DNA of 64,000 nucleotides from Bemisia tabaci (lineage: Eukaryota; Arthropoda; Insecta; Hemiptera; Aleyrodidae): contig NC_092797.1 of the NCBI RefSeq assembly GCF_918797505.1, forward strand, positions 35,539,372-35,603,371, in the 5' to 3' direction. The translations under genes were made by a program, and so were the position numbers. A model generated the notes under the pieces. That model did not search any database and was not told the DNA's origin. It worked only from the letters and a program-made list of their open reading frames with translations. Positions 1 to 12,700 of the stretch are shown here, in pieces. The stretch's first letter is position 1. The number at the start of each line of letters is the position of its first letter.

Positions 1-721
1 GGATGGTTGACTCAGAGGCCGCTAAAAGGATGAATGAATTCCCAGAGGTGGTAAAATATCTCTGGGTTCACACTATTTGGCGGGGTAAACAAGGCCAAAA
101 AGCTCAAAAATTTCTTTTAAAGTCAAAAATTTTGAGCTTAATGAGTACCAGCCCAAAACTGAGAGGAGCAATATCCAGCTCTGGCAGCTTGCATAAGAAT
201 TGCACATTTTGGGTCAGGACCAAACCTCCATTTGAACCTCACCTCAAAGTTTACCTGGACATTATTCTGCCCCTACTACGGAGATTTTGCTTGGCAGAAA
301 TGCCCTCACGCACGAATTTTGTGTCCGCTTCAATGATATTTATAAAAGTAACAGCTCATGAAGTTTTAAAATTTTCTAGGCCATCTTCATTTGGTGAACA
401 GACTACTAGCTTTTTCTCTAATAATATCCTTGTCAGATTGAGGACCTGTGAGCCAGGGATTTTAAAGATCTCGCAAGTTGAGCTTGTAGACTCAGATTCA
501 AGCTCAGTCTCGGAGAATGAGGTCGGCAGGCGGGCCACGGACAGACTCGAGCTCGAGGTGCTGGTCTCCCACGATGATTTTTGGCAGTCTCGGACCACTA
601 GCCTGAAACCGAGCATCGACTGATGCCCGGTATCAGACCATGAGATCAAGATCCTTTGTTAACGAATCCTTCTGGTAGTTCTGGTCTGCTAAGAGTCGTT
701 ATAACAAGGTTTCACTGAAAA
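1..721 (-). other. 3' UTR / downstream flank of the USP20/33 gene
   Basis: This stretch follows the stop codon of the minus-strand deubiquitinase. It holds open frames on both strands (about 97 codons on the minus strand, Ser/Thr-rich, and about 206 codons on the plus strand), but neither shows a recognisable domain or matching splice sites. The protease already ends where vertebrate USP20/33 proteins end, shortly after the second DUSP domain. No AATAAA signal on the minus strand is visible here, so the transcript end may lie outside the window. Confidence 0.4.
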
Positions 722-3700
722 TCAGACCACATACCAACTATCCCTCAAAGAATGCTGTCCTTGAAGAAGAATTTCTATCTCTGGTCCACCTCCATAAATA
801 TTTTCCAAGTAATTCCACTGTTCTCTTGATAATGGGCAAAACGAATCCTCACCTGTTGAAAAAAAAAAAAAAAATAAATAAAGTAGAATAAAATAACAAA
901 AGAATAGTTTCAGACTTGAGGGCTGGAAATGTAAGAATATTCTATTTCCACGAGGCAATTCTCAGTATTAGGTATTGCAAAGATTGCTTCAGTAAAAGTA
1001 AGGGTAAGCCTCTTTAAAGGAAATTAAGGAAGGCCTAGGCTAGGTTAGGCTAGGCCAACATGATACAACTTCAAGCAGCCTTGTCAAAATTTATTTTAAT
1101 TCTGCAGAATCATTTCATTCTAGTTGTTTTTTCCACGGGTTTTGGCATATTCAATTGATTTTTGAAGAGCATGTTCAATTTTTCTAACTGTTGTTATACT
1201 TACGATGATTATTCTGAGGTCCAGAGCTGACCAAGGGTGAATTATCAATTGGACCAGGAGGAGTCAAAACCTCTCCTCTGACGAATTGTTCCCACTGTTT
1301 GAACCACGATGCTGATACAGCGAATAAAGGTTGAGACAAGCATTCACCTCCCTGAAGGTAAAAATAAAACAGACACATACCGATAACACATGTACATTCC
1401 CATTCTTCAAACTTAGTTTTTCATTTTGTTCACAAGAACCCTTCTTCATCTAGGATTATAGTGCAATTCAAAATACAGGTTGGAAAAACACATAAATGAT
1501 GAAGCGATCAGTAGCAATCACATAAAAGATGTTAAAATCAGTGGCTGGGCGTGCTTTGCGATATATCGATTAATCTGCCATTTAAACCTATGGAAAAAGA
1601 TCGATAAACAGGGTGTTTGTGACGAACACCTTAATAATCGATTATTTAACATAGTTTCAAAAGGAAAGATATCAATAATCGATCATTTAAGCTATGCCAC
1701 TAGTTAAACATACATAATAAATGAATCATATTATAAACTACAACTGTGCAGTTTAAAGTTAAGCATCAACTGACATCATTTGACAATTATTAATCTCAAG
1801 CAAGAACAGGGTAATTTTGAAAAATAAGTAGATGTAGATATTATAACTGGGGCTCATCCCTCTGAATGCTCACTGCTTGGTGTGAAGCATGTGGATGAAA
1901 ATAACATTCATTGCTTCCACAAAAAGTTTTGTGAAAATAGCAGGTATGCAGCAAAGAGTACTTCAAACCCAACTGCTGGTTCACTTTAATCACAGGATTA
2001 AAAATTGGCACAGGTACTAGGATTATTCATGACAATCATTCTCTACATGTGTGCCAGCTTTAAAATTTCCTCAATATTGTTAAAGGCTGGGTTTCCCACA
2101 CCTTCAAAGACCATTTACAAGTGGGGCAGTGGCAAGGAATTTTTACAGGGTTTATAGTGTAGTTTTTCCTACATAAAATTTTGTGAAAAACCTAAAAAAC
2201 TTCCAAAAAGCACTTCTAAGGGGAGAAAAAGCTATTCAAAATCCAACCGATCATAAGTCGAAAGTCGAATTGATGTAGATAGGCGAAGCCTAAAGCTGAG
2301 TTCGGTAAGTCAGCAAACGCCGTTTTCTGTGTAATAATGAAATGCTACGAGTACCAACTTTGAAATGTATTAGAATAGTGGAAAAAGGAGAGACTCTTAC
2401 CGCTGAAACAGGTAAAGGTTTTAGCCTGGAGAAGTTTTTATATTCTAATTTTGCTCGTTGTAATAAAGCTATATTCTGCTCGTATGGACACACATTTAAG
2501 TGCTTAACTTTACAAACAGGTCCGCCACCAAAACTGAAAAAGAGAATAATGCCAAGTTACTCAGTCGAAATCATCTCTCTTTAGAGTTGCTATTCTTGAA
2601 ATTTGATTTTGATTCTTAGGATACCCAGCATGAGAATATTTAAAAACTACTGACAATAGATATAAGTCACGGCAGGAAAAATGAAGAAATTTACGCATGG
2701 TAATTAGCATACCAAAAGAGCGTGTCTGTAAAAGATGCGAGTTAAATGTGTTGTTAGGTCAAGGAAGCTTCAGAACCAACCTTCGAATATTGACTTGAGG
2801 TCTTAGATAGACATATACTATGACTCCCACACAAATTTCAGTGAAAGCACTGGAAATTCATGATCTGGAGGTCTCTTCAGTGCGCCAAAGCACTCATATC
2901 AAATTATTTGCAGTGTAAACCTTGATTTTTTTTTTTTTAAAAAAAGTATCACGATGATCGATTTTAATGTATTATTCTTAGAAATTATTAGTGCTGCCTT
3001 TGACATCAAAGCAACAGAATTTCAGAGGGGTGTCTAATAATTAAAAATACCCGATCAAAATTTCACATTATAAAAACCTGAACAGATTAAATAAAAGAAT
3101 GAAAAAAAAACTGTAGAAGATACAAGCTAATATCAGCTAAATTACTTTAGAGGGAGAGGGAAGGGGAGGGCAAAGTGATTGATCGCGAAAATTGAATTTT
3201 GCCGATAAAACTGACTTTGATCATACTTACTTGGAATGAAAGAAATCCCAAAGAGACTTTGGAATGGGCTCAGCTAGCTGGTTAAGATACTGCTCTTTGG
3301 AAGGAATAAGAGAGCCATGGCTACAAAGAAAATCTGAATTATTAATTGGACCAGGTTCTGCAAAAGTATTAAACCGTAACATCCATTGCTTTGAAATATA
3401 GTAGAGGTCGGTCGAACTCAAAAAAGGCTCTTTGAGGAAATCTACCACTTGACATCTTAATTGATTTATTCTTGCATTGCTTTTCCTGAAACAAAGAAGG
3501 ATCAAATTTAAGAAAGAAATGAAAAAAAAAGAAAAACAAATTCTAACTGTCTCCAGCATAAATGGTATAAACAATACTTTGGATGCAAAATATCCTAAAT
3601 GACATTCAAAATTACAATATCATAAAAAGGCAACTTGTGATTGAATAATGAACAGTAAATTGGAACTTCCTACTCGCAAAGCAACCATCATCGCGAAATC

Positions 3701-6700
3701 AGGAGAATTTTCTCATGCAAAAAAGTACCATCCGGATCCGGTATTATCCTGTTCCGGTCGGATACTTCCAAGAACTATCCAGTATCCGGCTCCGGCCTTA
3801 TACAAAAAATCAATATCTCTATCCGGTAACGAGAAAAATTCATTTCAGCCCAACTCTAAATAGCACCTTTTTTAAAATAGAGGTAAATAAATAAATTAAG
3901 GATACAATAAAAGCAAGAAATTGAACAAAGAGTGCAAATTTGTGAATAATAGTACAGGTACCTATAAAAGAGAACGTAGGCTTCACAAGAGTTGACAGTT
4001 TCCGCTGAGACACGAGTGACACACTGATCATCAAATTCATACCATTCGCCTGATGTAGCATGCAAACAATATGCAATGTAGTGCCCTCCACTGCCAGCAT
4101 TACCATGATGACAAATAACGGAAAATAGGTCAAAGCTTGTGACTTCGTCTTTGCAGTCTGAAAACAGATGAATACATTGTGAAATGAGTTCTCATTATTT
4201 CCAATAGAGAACATAAAATAGTTAAAATTATGGAGAAAATAAGTTCTTACTCCATAGCAATCATCCATTGACCAATCTTCAAGCAACTTAACTCAACATC
4301 TTTTAGGCCCTGGCTTGTCTTTAAATTCAGGGAAAACGACCTTTAAAATTAATGCTTGGCCATGACCTATTGCTTCCCACAATGCCTTTTTTTAAAAATT
4401 TGTTTAACTCATTGATATCGTTGGACATGTTTTCTGACAAGAAGTTCATTTTTATTATCTTTCTGTTTGTAGTAACAAAAAGGTTGTCTAAGGCAAAAAG
4501 AGGAAAATTAAGCGACCAAAACCATCAAAACCTTTAAAAATGGTGTCCTGACAATTAATCGGGGCTGATTTCTGATGAGAACAATATGTCACCTGCCCAA
4601 TTTCTTGCACAACAATTCTTTGTCAAACAATTCATGGCTTGTTAAAAAGAGTCTGACTACAAAAGAGAAAGTTGAAGGCAAGATTGGGTTTTCCTTACCC
4701 ATATTATGCAAATGCATAAAAAAACTTGTGTGTTTGCAGCTTGCTATGATTGAATTATTTAAGCTATTAAATGTTCCAGATGTTTTTATGATTTTTGACT
4801 TAATTGATGAGTTTCTACCTACCTTACTTATTTTGACAGAAAAAATTATTCTTCTTTCCCTTGCTTTCTTGTCAACAGAATATTGTGAGGCTTTGAATTG
4901 TTAACTCCTCACAATGCTTAAAATTTTGGTAAGAACAATTTTAAACTGATAAGAAAGTGAAGACTTCTGCGCGAAGTTTGAGCAGGTGACAGTTTCAAAA
5001 ACTAAATCAATGGACAAAAACCTGTCATAAATGACATACCTTTGTGAAGGAACGGTCGCATGTCTAGACCTTCAAGAGGGAAATTGACATAACTGCTTAT
5101 TTTGGATGAAAACATTATTTCATGCCTAAATCTTTTCAGATGAATACAAAGAACTTCGGGTAACTCCAACACTTTCGAAAATTTCATACCATTTCTTAAT
5201 TTTTTACATTTTTCACAACTGAAACAAATTGAAAAAAAATTAGATTAATTCAAATTGTGGCGGAATCAGATTATGATGGAATTTGAATCTTTATTGAGTT
5301 TGTGGAATGATTAATAAAAAGTATGGTTAGCTGGTTAAAATAAAAAGAAAGCGACAATTTATTCAGCTGGTCATGCAAAAACAAACAAAAAAAATTAAAA
5401 GAACTCACAAGAGCACAAGGTAGCTGGTGAACAACCAACTAGAGATTATATGACTCAAATTTTGCCAACTTCATTTTTAGAACAGAACGCAATTTTAAAG
5501 TCGATTCTTCTCTGCTTTTAAAAAGTCTTTCAAATATGACAACCCTGGCAATATTTGTTTAAAACTCATTATGGTTACCGGTATTAGATTGAAATAAACA
5601 TAGGTCCTTTGATCGCTGGCCTTGCAGGCGTGCTTAAAATGCACCTGATTGACTGGTCACTATTGCAAACTCACTGCTCGGTGACGTAACAAAGAAAAAA
5701 ATGCTGAGATGTTTGGAGACAAAATTGGCAACGCTAGTAGCGAATATGAGCATATTCAGAAATAACTACTGGCTGCTCATTATTTATCTACCTTTGCAAA
5801 ATATTCCTATGAGAATTCTTGCATCCAGATACAGGCCCGCCACAAGGGGGGGGATACTGGGTCCTTGGTACCGGGGCCCGTGACGCAGGTGACAAACCAC
5901 TACGAATTCATGTGTAACCCTTGTCTCGTAGGGAAAAGTGAAAAAATTACCCTAAAATTCCGCAAAAGGTGAATAAAGTTTCAAAAACACGCTAGGGCAC
6001 TATAAAATTTTTCTTACTTTTTTAGAGATTTTCAAGATTTTGAGTATATGTAGAATGATATTTTTAGTAACTGTGTTTCATTTTCTTCCGTTGTAGGATG
6101 CTAAGAGGCTCCTTTCTGGGCATCCTCGACTTCAATGGCTTAACTCCTTTGCCATAGACGTACGAAAGGGGAGTCCAGGGGGGCCCGGCTCCCCATAGAA
6201 TTGAAAATTATCATCTGCCCCCTCAAAAAAAAATTTACAGATGTTTTGAATGCAACAATTCGAAAGTTTTTGGTGCTGAAAGTAAACAAAAAGGCGTAAT
6301 TATTCTGCAGAAATTGATGGAAAATCTCCATCATAAGAGCTTCATAATGCGTCCAAATAGATTTAAAATTTCAAAAATTTCCCGGGGGAGGCCCCCCGGA
6401 CCCCCCCCCCCCCCTGTGCTAGGGGCCCGGGCCAGAAAATTGGTACCAGGGCCCAAGATGAGATGTGGCGGGCCTGTCCAGATATCTCTGATCTTTTATG
6501 CGAGTGGGCCATCAAAAAGTAAATGCATAGATTTCCTACTGGATATTTAAGACAGTGAGAGTTCTTTTTCCAGGTAATACATTTTAAAAAATGTTTCAAA
6601 ACTAAATTTAAATTAATGTAAAAACATGTTAAATTGACAAAAAAAATTCTCTATTTTAAGATAATGAGCTGCTTACGATGAAAAAGAAGTTACCTGTACA

Positions 6701-9700
6701 TATTATCTCCTTTAAGCTCATCCGCACTAAAAAAAGCAGCTAAACAATCATGAAGTCCTACAGTTGGTCCCCAAAACCAGGAACATAGCCACTCCCAAAA
6801 CCACACAAACCAACCCTGCTGTAAAAAATAATGACAAAGAAGGATTTAAACTTTATGATAGCGCTTAGACAACTTAATGATATCAAGTATGGGGGGTAAC
6901 ATAGACTCTTAATGATTACGAAGTCCAGAAAGTACATTTTTAAGATAAACGAGGTCACAAAGATCGGACCTGAAGATATACCAAAGGTTATTTTTTCGTC
7001 TACTTTCGTTTTGTCCAATTGCAAAGTGCACAACGACAGGATACTGCCTGTTTCTGGGCTTTAGAGGCTGTCTTTCCAGTCAGCCCGGCTCTGCTAATAC
7101 TACTTCTACTACTCTTACTGCTACTTTATAAATGACAAAGGAAATTTTAACAAGGTTCAGACACAAACTTTAAATTTCTGTGCAAAAAAACTGGTTGACC
7201 CATTTTATTCAAAACTTTTGTACTTAAGCAACAAACATTAGGATCCAATGCCTCAGGAGGGATTCACTGGGCTAGAAAACACTTTATTAATTGGTATATA
7301 GGATAAAAATGTAGAGAAATCAATAAGACCGGTACCTGATCCATAGCGTAAAGTTTAGTGCATTTGGCTAAGGTGCTGCTGTTATTGCCAACTGCTGAGG
7401 TTTGATGCAGTAGAGTTAGATGATCTCTATTTGGTATTGGTAATGACAAGTCTTGGAAAGTTTCCACTGTGTCGGATCTCTGAGGGCAATAAAACTACTG
7501 ATTAAGATCAACGAAAAGACGAATACAAATAAGGTGTACTACTTAATTAATATTCAACCAACTAGGGACACACGAAGCTAGATGAACGTTTATTTGATAC
7601 GCTGTAATTTTTGATACAGGAATTTTTCATTTCAGTCAAATTAGGGTGATTCCCAAAGTTTGAAGGGCTGATTGATAAATTCATGAGTTGTTCCAGAATT
7701 GTGTAGGTGGGTGGAGGATAGGATAGGACGTTTTATCAAGGAATCAGCCAATTTGATTCAGATATACATCACTCGATGAATCTTAGAAATACGAAAAAGA
7801 GAGGTCCTTTCGATTTTTTTCCAGATATACCATTTTCTGTAAGGAAAGATGGCCTAGAGATCACAGATGTTAAAAGTTTGTGAAAAGTTAAGTCTCAGTG
7901 ACATTGGCTGGTTACAGCCTAGAGAGCAAACATTTTCTTCATTTTAACACATCTGTAAGGGAATCAAGCAGGCGCTTAAAGATGAGGTGAATAACATTTA
8001 GAGTTCGCCTTTCAGCTGCAAGGCGAATCCTGTTGCATGAGCGTAAAAATACCATTGCATTTCAATTTCTGTCAGAGGGAGTCTGCTTCCTGGTCGTATA
8101 AAGGAAGGCTAGATTGTTCTTCACTTTTTTTTATACTAATATCCAGGAATTAAAAATGCTAAAGAAGGAGAACGAAACCTGTAATTTTGAATAAAATGAA
8201 AGTCAAAGGTTGAAAGATTCTTACCCTTTGACATGTTAAACACTGAACTGTACTCAGAAGTTTTCCATTGAAGATGTCCGATATTATGCTTCTGTACTTA
8301 ACTAACTTATTTCTATTTCGATACCTTGTGACACCTGAAAGTAAAAAAAGTAATTAAATTTTGACAGATGAGTGAATTTTCCTTGAAAATAAACAAAGTC
8401 ATAATCTCATTTAAAAAAGAGGATGCTTTAAAAAAATTAACATCTATTTTTGGTCCATCTGATAGAGCTTAAAATTTAATTTCACTAAGAATTTTAATAA
8501 AATGTCATCTGGATCCAACCAGTGCCGGAGCTAGACATTTGACGCCCAAGTGCAAGTGTGAACCAGGCATACCCTTTACGGAGGTATCTAACCAAACTTT
8601 CGCCGAGGGACCGCAGGGAGTATATCCTCCAGAACATTTCGAAAATATATAGGTTTATGTAATATTGCAAGGGTTATTGCTGGGTATTGTTGGTCTCTTG
8701 ACACTGAGACTTTGTTGAGGCTTTACGTATGAGATAGAATGGGATATTTATAGGAGATAGTAGCAACATTGCCATCAATATTGTCAGATGCAATTTCTAA
8801 GAGATATTGATACAATATTGCTGAACAATACTGACCAAAAAAAATACTATGCAAGTGATCGGAAAACCAGGGAAATTAATATTTAGGCAAAAAAAAACCA
8901 TGAGCGATATTATTTACTGGTACATACCTGCAATATTAATACAATATCCCTCAAAAGTATTGTCCTATGTCTCATAGGTAAGTAACGTTGCTACAACATA
9001 TCCTATCCGTACATTGTTCAGACTAGGGGGATATTGAAGTAACGTTAGGGCAATAACTCTTTGAAGGACACAAAAATATAATGAAAAAAATCATTAGACG
9101 GTAACGGAAAGTTGTCTGATGAGACTGAGACGCCTATGGGGAGGTGGCTGGCGTTCACTAACTCTTGGAAAACCGAAAACGTGGCAATTGGGGGAGGGGG
9201 GGAGGACTCAGTAGCTGGATAAAACAGTGCATAGTTAACAGCACCCTTTACTACAGGCCTACTCTTGTATTTCTGTATAGGTGCAAATGCAGGGTAAGAG
9301 GGCGCCAGACTGCCTACGGACCAGGTGGAGGTTTTGTCCTAAATTTACCTATTAGACAGCAATTTAATTCTTTCTTAAATTTTGTTATTGGTGTATTTTT
9401 ATGCCCCCCTTTTCTCCCCGGACTCTGTTTTCAATTTCCTTTCCTCCTTTTTAAACCCTATTCCCCTGTTTTCCTCCTTTTTTTTTTTCTTCCACTTCGC
9501 CCCTTCTTTCTTGCTTTTACTGCTCCTCCTTTTAATCTTTTCAACTCTTTTTACTTTTCTACTTCTCTTTCCTTTTTCTTTTTTTCTCTCCTCTCCTTTC
9601 ATAGCGCCCCCAAGGGCTGGCGCCTGAGTGCGCCGCACGCCCTGCATATGCCCTTTCTCCGGCCCTGGATCCAACAATGATTCATTTCTTCAAGAAGCAG

Positions 9701-12700
9701 GGTGATTTATTGAATAATACTTCATTTTATTACAAAATTTAAAGAGAGGAAGAAGTTATACTTACTGTTCTGACGTCTGGATGAAATTGATTTGGACCTG
9801 CACCTTTCTTCAGCATTCTGGAGCCTGATAAGAACAAATAATATGAGCTAATTTAATCAAATATTGGCCCCTCAATAAAAAATGACATGAAAACTTGGCA
9901 TGCTAAAATTACGAAAAAAAATGATGCTTCGATAGGACTTTATCACAATGAGGAGTTCAGAGTCTAATTAGTAGTGTTCATCTAAAATTTTTGGATGGTT
10001 AAAACTGACGAGCTCTATGCTTTGCAGCGCATCAACGGCAAAGCATAGAGCTTGAGGATGGCCGGCGCATCGAAGAGTGTGATGAGTACAAGTATCTCGG
10101 TGTCTGGCTTGATCAGGATGGAAGGATGGATAGAGCAATTAAGGACAGGATCATCCAGGGCAGGAGAGCCATTGCGATGCTGATCGGGGTGCTCTGGGAT
10201 GAGAGCATTTCAAAGGCGAACAAGCACCGGATATATGACGCCATCGTTAAAAGTATCGTGCTCTATGGTAGTGAAGTGTGGCCTTTGACAAAAAGAATGC
10301 AAGAAATGTTGAGGGCAACTGAAATGGATTTTTGGCGGCGATCTGCCGGCATTTCAAGACGGGACCGTGTCCGTAATGAGAGAATTCGCCAGGTAATGAA
10401 GGTTGAGAAAGATATCGTGCACGACGTCATGTCCAGGCAGTTATGCTGGTATGGACATGTGCAAAGAATGTCGGAGGAGAGGTTGCCCAAACAAGTTTTG
10501 GATTGGGTACCACCTGGGAAGAGGCGACAGGGACGTCCCATAAAGGGTTGGCGGCAGGGCGTTGACGAAGAGTCGTTGCGGTATCAGTTGCCCGATAACC
10601 TCTGGGAAGACAGGCATATGTGGCGTTTGGGTGTTGTAGAACGCCAGAGTGCATTGTAAAGCGACTTTATATATATATAAAACTGACAAGCAATTTACTA
10701 CAGTGACTTGCTTCACAATTCATTTGAAAATCTTCCGCAGGTGAACGCAGACTGCGTATTGCAGTAATGCTGTGGTTTTTTCACGATTTGATCACTGAAT
10801 ACAGTGGCCAGATAGCTCTGTTAACTTTCAAATGAGTTTTCATGCTAAGACATGAGATAGAGATCTAAGAACCAAAAGCTCGAGGCATTAGCCTTATCTC
10901 CTGCAGAAAAAAATGCGAGAATTTTTTCTTGATCATTAATTTAATAGCTATACAAAATTTCAACCAAAAAATGCATAAAACGGCCGTAAATTCACTTCAT
11001 TACTCCAAAATGGAATTAGAGTGTTGGAGGCTTGGAAATCATTGTGCTGAGTATGTAATGAGCATCACATAGAATGAATAAGAGGCCAATTTCCATCATT
11101 TGCTTTAACACTTTATGAATGGCTAAAAGAGCATTTGCAAGTTAACGAGTAAAATAATAAAGGATATAAAGCCAATGGACTAAGACTTACATAGGTTTAG
11201 TTCTCCTATCTGTTTCATCACTCAATGAACTGCGCTCACTGACACCAGAATCACAGGTTTCATACTCATCTCCATCCGATTGGCTGGATAAGCTTGCTAT
11301 ACTGCTTGCTCCGTCAAAGCCTCGTGGATTTTCTTCTTCATTATCACCATCGTTGCCAGATAAATCATCATCAACCTCAAATTTTCGAGCTGTCCAAAAC
11401 AAATGCAATATGTTCATCAAATCGATAGAACTTAACTATCATCATAAACTATGGATTCATTTTTAAAATGGAAATGACAAGATAGCAATTCTTTGAATGA
11501 ACTTTATTGTTGTTTTTGTACTCACCTTTGAGTTAACAACAATCTTATGAATTAAAAATATTCACGTTGTCATCTAAAAAACTTATTTACTTTCATTCGC
11601 AAGAAAACTCAGCACTGATGAGGGTGAACTGGAGTGGGGCAGAAACCCTGGCAATAATTTCTTATAATGTGAATAAAATTAGGTGATAGTTAAGTTTTCA
11701 AGGCACAGTTTTTATTCATTTATACCTATCATTGCTTAAGGGCTATATTTATTTTAAAATTTATGAACTTACGAGATTTTGGTTTGTGGTCAATCGATGA
11801 TTCAGAAACAGGAACCTTCAACTCCTCATGCAGCTGATCCATGAAACATCTGAGGAATTCTTGGGTGTCATGTTGATGGTATCCCCGAAACATGGGATGT
11901 ACCTTAAATAAAACAAGAAAAAAACATGAGAGAGGAACAGAAAAAGATAAGATGGATGAAATTGATGAAAAAAATGCAAAAATAATAAAAAGTAAAAGAT
12001 CCTCCCAGTAAGAATAGGTGCATAGCTGATTCACTTTTTTAGACCCGGCATAGTTCAATTTTTTGAGGATTTAGAGGTGATAGAAAAGAAATTTAAGGTG
12101 GCAGCTTTTATTTAATTTTTAGGCTTTGGTCTTGAACTTGTTTTAGGCGTTTTCCAAGACTTGAAATATTTCTGTCTGAGTGATTCAACAAAATCTCTAT
12201 TATTGAAGGTAGCAGAAATATAACATGTGCCATTTAAAAATGTTTGGATGGAAAAAATGAAATTTAAAGATACCCATAATTGGGAAATTTGAGAGGGATG
12301 AGCTTGTGTCTCTGTATGAGTCCATTTTAGATAAATAATCCCTTCAATGTCGAAGTAAATGATAATAAAAATCTTCAGTACTGGTGCTGAAAGGAAACTT
12401 GGCATTACATATATTGCAGGCGATTAGTCAAATAAGGCAATTTATCCAGCGCCTAGGCAGATAGCTTTACTTCGACAGTTTATGAAATTTTGTAAAATGG
12501 CAAAGAGCTCACGATTTCAAGTCAAAAAAGCTAGCAGACATTCAACTTCCCGAGACAAAATTTCAGTTCTACGCTATTTGGAAAAAGAAAAAAATATATG
12601 ATCTGACGTTCAAAATGGCCCTTCTATAAAACCAAAGACAGAAATGCTTGATTGATAAACATTGTTATTCAAGACAGGATAAAATCAATTTTTTACTCAC

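Noticed and set aside
3..623. 206-codon open frame on the plus strand
   Set aside because: Overlaps the 3' flank of the deubiquitinase; no domain, no start context and low-complexity Ser runs on the opposite strand.
9165..9680. 171-codon Phe/Leu-rich frame and its opposite Lys-rich frame
   Set aside because: Both are translations of the pyrimidine tract inside the hAT element at 8520-9667.
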